Source: Stenotrophomonas raiganjensis (SeqCode)
GTDB taxonomy: Bacteria > Pseudomonadota > Gammaproteobacteria > Xanthomonadales > Xanthomonadaceae
DNA length: 64,000 nt
Assembly: GCF_030658505.1 (NCBI RefSeq)
Contig: NZ_JAUTXR010000125.1
Coordinates: 41,149 to 105,148 of the forward strand
Reading direction: 5' to 3'
The notes beneath the pieces were generated by a model. The model was not told the DNA's origin. It did not search any database and saw nothing but the letters and a program-made list of their open reading frames with translations. Positions 48,832 to 56,884 of this stretch are shown here, piece after piece (the stretch's first letter is position 1; every line of letters starts with the position of its first letter). A program made the translations under genes and the position numbers.

Positions 48832-50195
48832 CGAAGCCGCGCTATCCGCATCCGGGCTGCGCGGCCTGGTCGAAAGTGTATGGGGAGGCGGCCGCCTGGT
48901 CCTCGGCGTCCGCGTGGAACGTCAATTTCAACAACGGCAACGTCAACAACAACCACCGCAACAACAACGGGTTCGCGTTGGCCGTGCGTCGTGCCGGTGA
49001 GTTTCAGGGAGAGGTAGGCCTGCAGGAGTTGTATCAGGCATGGCGGCGCGCACGCCGCCAGAAGGTTCCTAGCTTCAACCAGCTGCGATTCGACCACCGC
49101 TGGGCAGACGGCCTGCTCCAGCTGCAGCGCGAGCTGCTGGCCGGCAGCTGGGCGCCGAGCCCGTCGACGTGCTTCGTGGCAACCCGGCCCAAGGCGCGCG
49201 AGATCCACGCGCCGGACTTCGCCGACCGCGTGGTGCACCACTGGCTGGTGCCCCAGCTGGAGGCGCTGTGGGAGCCGACGTTTATCCACGACAGCTACGC
49301 CAACCGCAAGGGCCGCGGCAGCCACGCGGCTGTGCGCCGGGCCCAGCAGTTCGTGCGCCAGGTGCACAGCGGCCAAGGCGGCGGCTGGTATCTGCAGCTG
49401 GACGTGGCCAATTTCTTCAACAGCATCCACAGGCCCACCCTGTGGCGGATGCTGCGCACGCGGCTGCAGCGCCAAGGCGCACCCAAGGTGGTCCAGCAGG
49501 CCACTCACGCGCTGCTGCGCCGCTCTCCGCTGCACGCGGGCGTGCAGTATCGGGCAACGGTCGCCGAGCAGGCTCAGGTGCCGGCGCACAAGCGCCTCGC
49601 CAATGCGCCGGTCGGGCGGGGCCTGCCGATAGGCAACCTGTCCAGCCAGTTCTTCGCCAACGTCTACCTGGACGCGCTGGACCAGTTCGCCAAGCACGTG
49701 CTGAAGGCAAAGCGCTACCTGCGCTACGTCGATGACTTCGTGCTGTTCCATCAGGACCGCGAGCAGCTTGCGTCCTGGCGCGACCAGATCGAGGCCTTCC
49801 TGAGCGACCAGCTCGGGCTGCGCCTGAAGGCCGAGCAGAAGCTCTGCCGCCTCACGGACGGACTGGACTTCCTTGGCTACGTGATCTACCCGACCCACAC
49901 CCTCGCTCGCCGCCGGGTGGTCGGACACCTGCACACCGCGCTGGCCGAGTGGGAAGGGAAGCACGTCGAGGGCGGCAAGCTGCGAGGCATACCGGCCAAC
50001 TTCCGCGACCTGGCCAACCGCATTGCCAGCTTCACCGGCCACCTACATCACGCAAGCAGCCATCGGCTGATGCGCCGTGTCCATGCCCGATTCCCCTGGC
50101 TGCGTTCTGCAGCCCGTCCGCGCCGGTTCAGCCACAGGGCAGAACGGCGCATCCATTCGATCAAGTGGCACCAGCACAAGGAGCAGCACGTATGA
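48828..50195 (+). CDS. DGR reverse transcriptase
   Basis: 455 residues from ATG 48828. Residues about 22-57 are the translated template repeat, rich in Asn. The RT domain starts near 65: conserved elements PKAREIHAPDFADRVVHHWL, SYANRKGRGSHAAV, LQLDVANFFNSI (catalytic Asp192), GLPIGNLSSQFFANVYLDAL (about 265-284) and RYVDDFVLF (Asp302, Asp303). The thumb follows to about 370. The GLPIGNLSSQ motif is typical of the DGR group. Starting downstream of the template (for example TTG 49028) is possible, but ATGA coupling to avd favours 48828. Confidence 0.95.
   Translation: MTKPRYPHPGCAAWSKVYGEAAAWSSASAWNVNFNNGNVNNNHRNNNGFALAVRRAGEFQGEVGLQELYQAWRRARRQKVPSFNQLRFDHRWADGLLQLQRELLAGSWAPSPSTCFVATRPKAREIHAPDFADRVVHHWLVPQLEALWEPTFIHDSYANRKGRGSHAAVRRAQQFVRQVHSGQGGGWYLQLDVANFFNSIHRPTLWRMLRTRLQRQGAPKVVQQATHALLRRSPLHAGVQYRATVAEQAQVPAHKRLANAPVGRGLPIGNLSSQFFANVYLDALDQFAKHVLKAKRYLRYVDDFVLFHQDREQLASWRDQIEAFLSDQLGLRLKAEQKLCRLTDGLDFLGYVIYPTHTLARRRVVGHLHTALAEWEGKHVEGGKLRGIPANFRDLANRIASFTGHLHHASSHRLMRRVHARFPWLRSAARPRRFSHRAERRIHSIKWHQHKEQHV
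48893..48998 (+). repeat. DGR template repeat (TR)
   Basis: 106 bp with 23 adenines, 22 of them in 11 AAY codons. Located 643 bp downstream of VR in the same orientation, inside the 5' end of the RT reading frame. It provides the RNA copied with errors at A into VR. Confidence 0.97.
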
Positions 50196-51304
50196 GCAAC
50201 GACAAAACAACCCTGGCGGACGTGCAGCCCGGTGGGAGGGTGAGGCTGGGGTATAGGCTGCCGGAAGCCGTGGCCCGAGCCCTCGCCACTGTGAACGAAG
50301 CAGCCAACGATGCTCGGCACGCTGGCAACTACAAGGTAGCGAATGCACTGGTCATCGCACGCGTCACCCTGAGCAAGCAGCTGCTCGCCCTCCACGCCCA
50401 GCCCTCCCCGGGTGGTCAGGATGCGCTGGCAACTGCACGCGAGCTGTTGGCCACTGAGTACGACAAGGCCGGCGAAAGGGTCTTCGCTGATCGTGCTCGG
50501 AAGGGGCAGTACGACAATGATCCGGACGTCCACGCCATCGTGGCCGCCCTCGCCGCCCGCCAGCCGGTGGTGGAGCCGGTGGATGCAACCGACGCAATGG
50601 TTGAGGCCGCACTTCAGTCCACCGTGGCGAACAACGCATCGCCATGGCGCCAGGTCGTAGCTTCTGAGGATCATGCCGACTTCATCTCGGATATGCGGGC
50701 AGCAATCAGCGCGGCTCTCGCTGCACGCCCCTCTCCAATTACGGCTGAAGCAACCACCACCTCAACGCAGACGGTTCCGGATCACTGCGACCGGATCTTC
50801 TGGCAGCACAACTACTATGAGCTACCCGTTGGGCCTACTGATCAGAAGAAGCCCACGAGGCGCAGGCAGACCGCGGTTGAAACCTTGCTGAATCTGGGCT
50901 TCATGTGGCGAAACGGCGCATGGATCGCCCCACCCGCGCAGGCCGTGGACCTGGGGCAATTCCGGGAGGCGGTTGCATATGCCGCTCGTTCGGCCGACTT
51001 CGCTACCCACGTGGAAATAGGGAGCAAGCTGCGCGAACTGCTGGCCCTGATCGACGGCAAGGCGGCTGGCAATGGGAAGTCAGTTCGAATCGCTGATCTG
51101 GAACAGATCCTTCTCGACCCGGAAAACCAGCCGAGCCAGTTCGGGACGGTCCCCACCGAGCTGCTGGAAAAGTGCGAGGAAATGATCTCGGATCTTGTAC
51201 ACCAGTTTGGCGACCGTGGATGCACCTGCACTTTCCCAGAGGCTGATTGCTGCGCCTACGCACGTGCCGAACACTATTCTCGCGATGGTGCCGCCCATGG
51301 CTGA
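50192..51304 (+). CDS. Mosaic early-operon protein, paralogue of 9,934-11,124
   Basis: 370 residues. Shares LADVQPGGRVRLG near the start and a block of about 80 residues (VEAALQSTVANNASPWRQVV and on) almost identical with the prophage 1 protein. A C-terminal Cys-rich part (CTCTFPEADCCAYARAEH) differs. It starts in an ATGA overlap with RT. Function unknown; a link to the DGR is not shown. Confidence 0.72.
   Translation: MSNDKTTLADVQPGGRVRLGYRLPEAVARALATVNEAANDARHAGNYKVANALVIARVTLSKQLLALHAQPSPGGQDALATARELLATEYDKAGERVFADRARKGQYDNDPDVHAIVAALAARQPVVEPVDATDAMVEAALQSTVANNASPWRQVVASEDHADFISDMRAAISAALAARPSPITAEATTTSTQTVPDHCDRIFWQHNYYELPVGPTDQKKPTRRRQTAVETLLNLGFMWRNGAWIAPPAQAVDLGQFREAVAYAARSADFATHVEIGSKLRELLALIDGKAAGNGKSVRIADLEQILLDPENQPSQFGTVPTELLEKCEEMISDLVHQFGDRGCTCTFPEADCCAYARAEHYSRDGAAHG
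50585..50820 (+). repeat. Copy of the 236-bp segment shared with prophage 1
   Basis: Nearly identical to 10,423-10,658 (about four mismatches, no gaps), same orientation. Confidence 0.9.
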
Positions 51305-51446
51305 CCAGCTGCTCACCGCTGCAATGGCCCACGTGTTCGCCCTGGCCGGGTTTGCGGCCGGCATCGCCACCCTGTGGGCTATCAGCCGCGCATGCCGCGC
51401 CGCGCGCAATGGTCTGCGCTGGTGCTGGCGGAGATGCGCAGCGTGA
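51297..51446 (+). CDS. Small membrane protein, paralogue of 11,638-11,790
   Basis: 49 residues with one membrane span and a basic tail, nearly identical to the prophage 1 product. Overlaps the previous gene by 8 bases. Confidence 0.72.
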   Translation: MADQLLTAAMAHVFALAGFAAGIATLWAISRACRAARNGLRWCWRRCAA

Positions 51447-51730
51447 TGGCGCCCGATCAGTTGCGGGCGTTCGCGCGCTCGATCCTCGAACGCAAGCTGC
51501 GTGCCGGCTGGCGTCGGGACCAGATCCTGCGAATCGAATACGAGGGATTCACGGGACCGGCGCACGCCGGCTACCTGATCTCGGCCGGAAAGATCTCGGT
51601 GTGCCAGGAAAACCAGTACCTGATCCGCCATACCGACGCGTGGGCCGTGACGTTCCGCATGGCTGACCTCCTGCGTGATGAACCCGCACCACTGCCGGCG
51701 CTGCCGGACCAACTGGACCTGTTCGCATGA
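51446..51730 (+). CDS. Hypothetical protein, 94 residues
   Basis: MAPDQLRAFARSILERKLRAG start, compact globular pattern, ends in DQLDLFA. ATG 51446 shares a base with the previous stop; ATG 51434 is an alternative. Not recognised. Confidence 0.68.
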   Translation: MAPDQLRAFARSILERKLRAGWRRDQILRIEYEGFTGPAHAGYLISAGKISVCQENQYLIRHTDAWAVTFRMADLLRDEPAPLPALPDQLDLFA

Positions 51731-52311
51731 CCGCAACACTGCCCATTTCCCCGGCCACGGCTGTCGAGGCCACCAAGGCATCGTCGCCTGTCGCTGCGGT
51801 CGTCACCACCATGCGCCGCCTGGGCGCCGCCGGCGCGCCAATCTCCGCCGACCAGGTTCGCGAGTGGAGCGACACCCTGCTGCAGGAGCTGTACTCGCAA
51901 CCGCCCGTGCGCTGGGAGTACCGCAACAAGAACGACGTGGGGCCCGGCTGCTGGGTGACTGCCACCCCTGAGCACTTCTATCACGCTGCGAAGCGCGGAT
52001 GGGTCGTGCGCGCTCTGTGGGAAACCCCGCGCGTCATCCAGCCGGAGCGCGACCACGCGTTCAAGGCAGGCGTGTGCATCAGGTGCGGCGATCCCGAGGA
52101 CTGGGCCGGCCCCGATTGTTCGCCGCTGGTCAAGAAGGTCGATCCGCGAACCCTGCTCCCGTTCGATCCGAAATGGCTGGTCGAGCCACTGGAGTGGCTC
52201 AGGGATGCGCCGCCCAACCTCAACGCCTACGACCGCCGCCACCGTGCAGCGCAAGCCGCCTTCCTCCTGGAAAAGCTCCAGGCCCACATCGAGGAGTGCA
52301 ACAAGCCATGA
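51727..52311 (+). CDS. Hypothetical protein, 194 residues, near integrase
   Basis: W/Y-rich middle (QPPVRWEYRNKNDVGPG), a CIRCGDPEDW cysteine pair and a helical end. ATGA overlaps on both sides. Not recognised. Confidence 0.7.
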   Translation: MTATLPISPATAVEATKASSPVAAVVTTMRRLGAAGAPISADQVREWSDTLLQELYSQPPVRWEYRNKNDVGPGCWVTATPEHFYHAAKRGWVVRALWETPRVIQPERDHAFKAGVCIRCGDPEDWAGPDCSPLVKKVDPRTLLPFDPKWLVEPLEWLRDAPPNLNAYDRRHRAAQAAFLLEKLQAHIEECNKP

Positions 52312-52598
52312 CCCAGGAACATATCAGCCACCCGGAAGGGTTGCCGAACTGCGCCGCTGGCCACCGCGCGCGCCATATCCACGATAAGCGCTGCGCCTCT
52401 GCCGGCGGCGGCCACCTGGTCGAGTGCGCCTGCAGGTCGACCAGCAAGCACGCGGAGCCCGACGCGGCCATTGCTGCATGGCGCAGGCTCAACCGCCCCG
52501 CGCGCAGCGCGCGCAAGGCGGAACCGGCTTTGCCAGAGAATGTGCTGCAGCTTCCACTGCTGGGCTCGCCGCGGGAGGTGCGCCGTGTCAGCGGCTGA
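52308..52598 (+). CDS. Hypothetical Cys/His-rich small protein
   Basis: 96 residues with several His and Cys (CAAGHRARHIHDKRCA, CACRS) that may bind zinc. Overlaps the next gene's GTG by 14 bases. Unknown. Confidence 0.66.
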   Translation: MTQEHISHPEGLPNCAAGHRARHIHDKRCASAGGGHLVECACRSTSKHAEPDAAIAAWRRLNRPARSARKAEPALPENVLQLPLLGSPREVRRVSG

Positions 52599-52818
52599 CA
52601 AGATCATGCGGCCTGGCGCGCACGGCGATGTGGCGGAGCTGACAGGCGCACACACCAAGCGCAGGCAGATCCAGAACCTGGCCCGGAATGGCATCCCCCA
52701 TACCATCAACGCAGCCGGTTGGCCCGTGGTGATGTGGTCGGCTGTCGATGGGTCTGCGAAGAAGGCGCCCGATGTTGACGGTGGCTGGTCAAGCAACGCT
52801 ATGAGGCCCGCAGCGTAA
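52585..52818 (+). CDS. Excisionase candidate upstream of integrase
   Basis: 77 residues from GTG 52585 (ribosome site gggagg, 6-base spacing). HTKRRQIQNLARNGIPHTIN and GWPVVMW echo the DUF4224-like protein before the first integrase (NGIRHYLDAHGWPVVLW). Stop overlaps the integrase start (TAATG). Probable directionality factor. Confidence 0.7.
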   Translation: MSAADKIMRPGAHGDVAELTGAHTKRRQIQNLARNGIPHTINAAGWPVVMWSAVDGSAKKAPDVDGGWSSNAMRPAA

Positions 52819-53870
52819 TGGGACGACGCTCTAAGGATCCTGGTGCCATCCCACACATGCGGAAGCGTGTGCGGGGCAAGACCACGTATTACTTCTTCGA
52901 CCACGGCGGAAGACCGCGCCGCGAAACGCCCCTGGGCAAGAGCTACCCGGAGGCGGTGCGCAAGTGGGCGGAGCTGATGGCCACCGAAGCAGCTGTACCG
53001 GAAATTGTCACCTTCAGGGACGCCGCCGCACGATACAAGCAGTTGGTGATCCCCAAGAAGCGCGCATCAACGGCCAAGGTCAATCTGGCAGAACTAGCAA
53101 AGCTCGAGGAATTCTTCTGCAATCCGCCGGCGCCGCTGGCCAAGATTCGGCCACTACATGTTCGGCAGTACCTTGATTGGCGAACCAAGAACGGGGCGGT
53201 CGCAATGGTCAGCGCCAATCGAGAAAAGGCGCTGCTGAGCCATCTGTGGAACAAGTGCAGGGAATGGGGCTTCACCGACGCGGAGAACCCTTGCAAGGGC
53301 GTGCGTGGTTACGGCGAAGCAGGCCGCGATGTGTACGTCGAGGACGACGTATACCGGGCAGTGTGGGATGCAGCAGATCAGCCGCTGCGTGACGCGCTGG
53401 ATCTGGCCTATCTAACAGGTCAACGCCCTTCGGACGCCCTCAGCATGGACAGGCGGGACGTGCGCGATGGCTTCCTGCATATCAGCCAGAGCAAGACGAA
53501 GCACAAGCTGCGCATTGCCATTGAGGGGGAGCTGGCCGAACTGCTGGTGCGCTTCGGCGCCAGGACGTTCAAGCGGCGCGGAAAGCAAAAAGGTGCGGTG
53601 ATTGTGCACACGGCGCTTCTGCTGGATGAGTACGGGCAGCCGCTGAGCAAGGGCCAGCTTCGAAGCCGATTCGATGCAGCGCGCGCACGTGCAGGCGTTG
53701 CCAAGGCGGCATTCCAGTTCCGGGATCTGCGGGCCAAGGCCGGCACGGACAAGGCAGATGCGGCGGCGGACATTCGCCAGGCGCAGCGACAGTTGGGCCA
53801 CTCGTCTGTGGTGATGACCGAGACCTACACGCGAAAGCGCAAGGGCGATCGGGTAACCCCTACGAAGTGA
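52818..53870 (+). CDS. int: Tyrosine integrase of prophage 2
   Basis: 350 residues, clearly homologous to the prophage 1 integrase throughout. Arg203 (TGQRPSD), Lys in QSKTK (about 228), Arg305 in FRDLRAKAGT, His328 (QLGHSS) and nucleophile Tyr337 (TETYTRK). ATG 52818 is coupled to the upstream gene. The gene ends 73 bp before the att copy in the intact tRNA-Lys, its target. Confidence 0.95.
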   Translation: MGRRSKDPGAIPHMRKRVRGKTTYYFFDHGGRPRRETPLGKSYPEAVRKWAELMATEAAVPEIVTFRDAAARYKQLVIPKKRASTAKVNLAELAKLEEFFCNPPAPLAKIRPLHVRQYLDWRTKNGAVAMVSANREKALLSHLWNKCREWGFTDAENPCKGVRGYGEAGRDVYVEDDVYRAVWDAADQPLRDALDLAYLTGQRPSDALSMDRRDVRDGFLHISQSKTKHKLRIAIEGELAELLVRFGARTFKRRGKQKGAVIVHTALLLDEYGQPLSKGQLRSRFDAARARAGVAKAAFQFRDLRAKAGTDKADAAADIRQAQRQLGHSSVVMTETYTRKRKGDRVTPTK

Positions 53871-53872
53871 TT

Positions 53873-53898
53873 TTGCGGAAAAGCCCAGCGATTGCGGA
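53873..53898 (+). promoter_or_regulatory. Candidate integrase arm sites right of int, prophage 2
   Basis: TTGCGGA at 53,873-53,879 and 53,892-53,898, 19 bp apart, as after the first integrase. Confidence 0.5.
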
Positions 53899-53942
53899 AA
53901 AACAAAAATGGCTTCGGATTGCTCCGAAACCCTTATGTAGCA

Positions 53943-53990
53943 ATGGTGGGCCGTGAAGGATTCGAACCTTCGACCAAAAGATTAAAAGTC
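53943..53990 (-). repeat. Right att site of prophage 2 inside tRNA-Lys
   Basis: The 48-bp core identical to 13,543-13,590. Here it is part of a complete tRNA, so integration has kept the gene whole. Confidence 0.95.
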
Positions 53991-54019
53991 TTCTGCTCTA
54001 CCGACTGAGCTAACGGCCC
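53944..54019 (-). tRNA. tRNA-Lys (anticodon TTT)
   Basis: 76 nt with encoded CCA. Acceptor GGGCCGT pairs with ACGGCCC, anticodon loop CTTTTAA gives anticodon TTT, and the T arm has GGTTCGAATCC. It is the integration target of both prophages. 54,020-54,198 holds no further gene, only a palindromic repeat. Confidence 0.97.
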
Positions 54020-54100
54020 GTTGCACTGCCCCAGCCTTTCGGCGGGGTGGGCATTCTACCCTACTTTGGCCGGTCGCGTGAAACCCTGGTGTGTCGAGGT

Positions 54101-54123
54101 TGCCGGCCAGCGGCCGGCACTAC
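54101..54123 (-). repeat. SMAG/REP-type palindrome
   Basis: GTAG-headed on the minus strand, stem TGCCGGCC/GGCCGGCA. Confidence 0.7.
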
Positions 54124-54198
54124 CTCCATCTGGGTCGCGGGCTTAAACCTTCCGGGCCAACGTCGCATCCCAGCTGTGATCCCACCGCGGAACTCCGG

Positions 54199-55152
54199 AT
54201 GCGCCTCCCCTTCAGCCTGCTTGCCGCCCTGCTGCCCTGTGCGGCCCTGGCCGCCCCGCCCCAGGTCGTCACCGACGACATCGCCCGCTTCTGGGCCACC
54301 TACGATGCGGTGCGCGCCGAGCCCGATGCCGAGCGCCAGGTGGCGCTGGTCCAGCAGCGCTACATTGATCCCGGCAGCCCCGGCCTGCATGCGCTGATGC
54401 AGGTACGCCACTACACCGCCCGCGAGTACGCCGAGGCCATGCAAGCGTGGCCGCGTTTCTGGTCTTCGATACGTCCGCTCACCACCAACGCACAGCGGGC
54501 CAGTGCCTCGCTGGAGCGCGACTTGGCCGCCTTCGGCGCGCTCTACCCGGCGTTGCGCCCGGCCACCATCACCTACGCGGTGGGCGTGCTGCGCACCGGC
54601 GGCACCACGCTGGGCGACAAGGTGCTGATCGGCGCGGAGATGGCGCTGGGCGATGAGCACGTGGACGTTAGCGAACTGCCGGCGAAGATGCGCGACCGCC
54701 TGCGGATCTTCTACGACAGCCGGCCGGGTGCGAACAACGCGCAGAACAACCTGCACGAGTACGTGCATACCCAGCAGCGCGAGACCACCGGCAGTCTGGC
54801 CCAGTACGCGGTGCGCGAGGGTGTGGCCGAGTTTGTGGCCGAGCGGCTGAGTGGGCGTCGGCCGGCGTTGCCGCTGTATGTCTACGGGCCCGCGCACGAG
54901 GCGGAAATCCGCGCGCGCTTCGTCGCTGAAATGGATGGCGAGGATCTGGGCAACTGGCTGTACAACAGCGCCCGCAATACGTTCGGGGTGAGTGATGTGG
55001 GGTACTACACCGGCTATCGCATCGCGCAGGAGTACATGCGGCAGCAGGCCGATGAGAAGGCGGGGATCGCGCGGATGATCGAGCTGGATTATGCCGATCC
55101 GAAGGCGGTGCGGGCGTTTATCGAGGCGTCGGGGTGGTTGCAGCAGCGGTAG
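54199..55152 (+). CDS. Secreted zinc metallopeptidase-like protein
   Basis: 317 residues. A clear signal peptide (LLAALLPCAALAAPP, cleavage near residue 19). HEYVHTQQ (about 197-204) is an HExxH zinc motif, with a downstream acidic helix REGVAEFVAE that may give the third ligand. Resembles DUF2268-type putative peptidases. It is the first chromosomal gene after the tRNA. Substrate unknown. Confidence 0.75.
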   Translation: MRLPFSLLAALLPCAALAAPPQVVTDDIARFWATYDAVRAEPDAERQVALVQQRYIDPGSPGLHALMQVRHYTAREYAEAMQAWPRFWSSIRPLTTNAQRASASLERDLAAFGALYPALRPATITYAVGVLRTGGTTLGDKVLIGAEMALGDEHVDVSELPAKMRDRLRIFYDSRPGANNAQNNLHEYVHTQQRETTGSLAQYAVREGVAEFVAERLSGRRPALPLYVYGPAHEAEIRARFVAEMDGEDLGNWLYNSARNTFGVSDVGYYTGYRIAQEYMRQQADEKAGIARMIELDYADPKAVRAFIEASGWLQQR

Positions 55153-55181
55153 CGCCGGGCTGTGGCTGACGCGTCAGGCAG

Positions 55182-55200
55182 TGCGAACCAACGGTTCGCA
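55182..55200. repeat. Palindromic repeat
   Basis: TGCGAACC/GGTTCGCA with a 3-base loop. With the palindrome at 55,234 it fills the gap between convergent genes and may end transcription. Confidence 0.6.
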
Positions 55201-55233
55201 CCCACCATCCGGGAATTCGCACCCATCGGGGAA

Positions 55234-55254
55234 GCCGGCCAGCGGCCGGCAGTA
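55234..55254 (-). repeat. SMAG/REP-type palindrome
   Basis: GCCGGCC and GGCCGGC stem, nearly the same unit as at 54,101. Confidence 0.65.
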
Positions 55255-55262
55255 CCTTGCAA

Positions 55263-55928
55263 TCAGGCGTACAGCGTCGGGTCGGCGACGCCGGCTTCGG
55301 CGAAGCCCTGCGCGCGCAGGCGGCAGGCGTCACAGTGGCCGCAGGCGGCGCCGTTGGCGTCGGCGTTGTAACAGGACACGGTCAGGCCGAAGTCCACGCC
55401 CAGGCGCACGCCTTCGCTGACGATCTGGCCCTTGCTGAGGAACTGCAGCGGCGCGTGTACCTTGATGCCCGCACCTTCCACGCCTGACTTGGTGGCCAGG
55501 TTGGCCAGCGCCTGGAACGCGGCCACGAACTCGGGGCGGCAGTCCGGGTAGCCGGAGTAGTCCACGGCGTTGACGCCGCAGAAGATGTCATTGGCACCGA
55601 GCACTTCGGCCCAGCCCAACGCCAGCGACAGCATGATGGTGTTGCGTGCCGGCACATAGGTGACCGGGATGCCGGCCCCGCCAGCCTCGGGCACGTCGAT
55701 GTCGTCGGTGAGTGCCGAACCGCCGATGCTGCGCAGGTCCACGTCCACGGTCTTGTGCGCGACCACGCCCTGGGCCTTGGCCACGCGGGCGGCGGCGTCC
55801 AGTTCGGAGGTGTGGCGCTGGCCATAGCGCACGCTCAGGGCATGCACGGCGAAGCCCTGTTCCTGGGCCATGGCGATGACGGCGGCTGAATCCATGCCGC
55901 CGGAGAGAAGCACGACTGCCTTCTTCAT
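55263..55928 (-). CDS. queC: 7-cyano-7-deazaguanine synthase QueC
   Basis: 221 residues. The ATP-binding loop SGGMDS (9-14), [24 protein letters not shown], and the C-terminal zinc cysteines (SCYNA ... [10 protein letters not shown]) are diagnostic. Turns 7-carboxy-7-deazaguanine into preQ0 for queuosine in tRNA. ATG 55928 is followed by the conserved [10 protein letters not shown]. Downstream of queE on the same strand. Confidence 0.96.
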   Translation of the reverse strand: MKKAVVLLSGGMDSAAVIAMAQEQGFAVHALSVRYGQRHTSELDAAARVAKAQGVVAHKTVDVDLRSIGGSALTDDIDVPEAGGAGIPVTYVPARNTIMLSLALGWAEVLGANDIFCGVNAVDYSGYPDCRPEFVAAFQALANLATKSGVEGAGIKVHAPLQFLSKGQIVSEGVRLGVDFGLTVSCYNADANGAACGHCDACRLRAQGFAEAGVADPTLYA

Positions 55929-56006
55929 GGGTAAAACATCCGGTTGGGAGGGGAAAGCCAGCACGCTGTCCCGCGCCGGAGTTACATCAGGGAACGTTGC
56001 CCGGGC

Positions 56007-56708
56007 TCATCGGCCCGGCTCATCGTTCCACAGGATTTTATGCAACTGCATCTGGAAGCGCACCGGCAACCGGTCTTCGACGATCCAGTCGGCCAGCTGG
56101 CGCGCAGTGATCTCACCCTTGCTGGGCGAGAAGAACACCGTGCAGCGCTTGACCAGACCGTGCTCGGCCAGCAGGGCCTTGGCCCAGTCGTAGTCTTCGC
56201 GGCTGCAGATGACGAACTTGATCTGGTCGCGGGCGGTCAGCAACGGCAGGTTGTCCCAGCGGTTGCGCGCCACTTCGGCCGAACCCGGGGTCTTGATGTC
56301 GACCACCCGCGATACGCGCGGGTCCACCGCGCTGACGTCCAGTGCGCCGGAGGTCTCCAGCGAGACGTCCATGCCGGCGTCGCACAGCTTCTGCAGCAGC
56401 ACCAGGCAGCGCTTCTGCGCCAAAGGCTCGCCGCCGGTCACGCAGACGTGGCGCACGCCCTGGGCCAGCACTTCAGCCACGATGTCGTCGATGTCCCACC
56501 AGGTGCCGCCGTGGAAGGCATAGGCAGTGTCACAGTACTGGCAGCGCAGCGGGCAGCCGGTCAGGCGCACGAACACGGTCGGCCAGCCAGCGGTATCGGC
56601 TTCGCCCTGCAGCGAGGTGAAGATCTCGGTGATCTTCAGGCGCGGCAGGGGCGACTGCACGATGTCGCTGGGGGTGGCGACGGCGTTGGACGGGGTAACG
56701 GCGGTCAT
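56007..56708 (-). CDS. queE: 7-carboxy-7-deazaguanine synthase QueE (radical SAM)
   Basis: 233 residues. EIFTSLQGEADTAGWPTVFVR and the CxxxCxxC cluster CPLRCQYC, then TGGEPLAQ (SAM binding) identify it. It makes 7-carboxy-7-deazaguanine, the substrate of QueC. ATG 56708 or 56732 is possible. Confidence 0.95.
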   Translation of the reverse strand: MTAVTPSNAVATPSDIVQSPLPRLKITEIFTSLQGEADTAGWPTVFVRLTGCPLRCQYCDTAYAFHGGTWWDIDDIVAEVLAQGVRHVCVTGGEPLAQKRCLVLLQKLCDAGMDVSLETSGALDVSAVDPRVSRVVDIKTPGSAEVARNRWDNLPLLTARDQIKFVICSREDYDWAKALLAEHGLVKRCTVFFSPSKGEITARQLADWIVEDRLPVRFQMQLHKILWNDEPGR

Positions 56709-56767
56709 GGCGGGTACTTCTTGGTGGGACACGTGGCGGGTGGGCTACCGTGGCCGGTAACGAAAAC

Positions 56768-56790
56768 AGCCGAGCATGGCTCGGCTCTAC
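56768..56790 (-). repeat. SMAG palindrome
   Basis: AGCCGAGC-ATG-GCTCGGCT with GTAG at its minus-strand head. Confidence 0.8.
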
Positions 56791-56830
56791 AACAGCAACC
56801 GGACGGGTTTGCTGGTCCGGAAACGAAAGC

Positions 56831-56854
56831 AGCCGAGCGTGGGCTCGGCTCTAC
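56831..56854 (-). repeat. SMAG palindrome
   Basis: AGCCGAGC-GTGG-GCTCGGCT plus GTAG; a near twin of the unit at 56,768, forming a dimer between cpoB and queE. Confidence 0.8.
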
Positions 56855-56884
56855 AGGGCGTCTATTGTACGCCCGGTCAGCGGA

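Larger units (their letters stand above)
13543..53990. mobile_element. Prophage 2 (complete siphovirus-type prophage, 40.4 kb)
   Basis: The element is bounded by two identical 48-bp copies of the 3' part of tRNA-Lys (13,543-13,590 and 53,943-53,990), 40,400 bp apart. It has a full set of head, tail, lysis, replication, immunity and integration genes, with late genes on the minus strand and the immunity/integration side on the plus strand. A P27-type small terminase, HK97-type portal and capsid, tape measure and TipJ-type protein indicate a temperate siphovirus. It also carries a diversity-generating retroelement. Confidence 0.95.

Noticed and set aside
48828..50195. Reverse transcriptase as part of a group II intron or retron
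   Set aside because: No intron RNA domains, maturase or endonuclease domain, and no msr/msd structure. Neighbouring avd, TR and VR explain it as a DGR.
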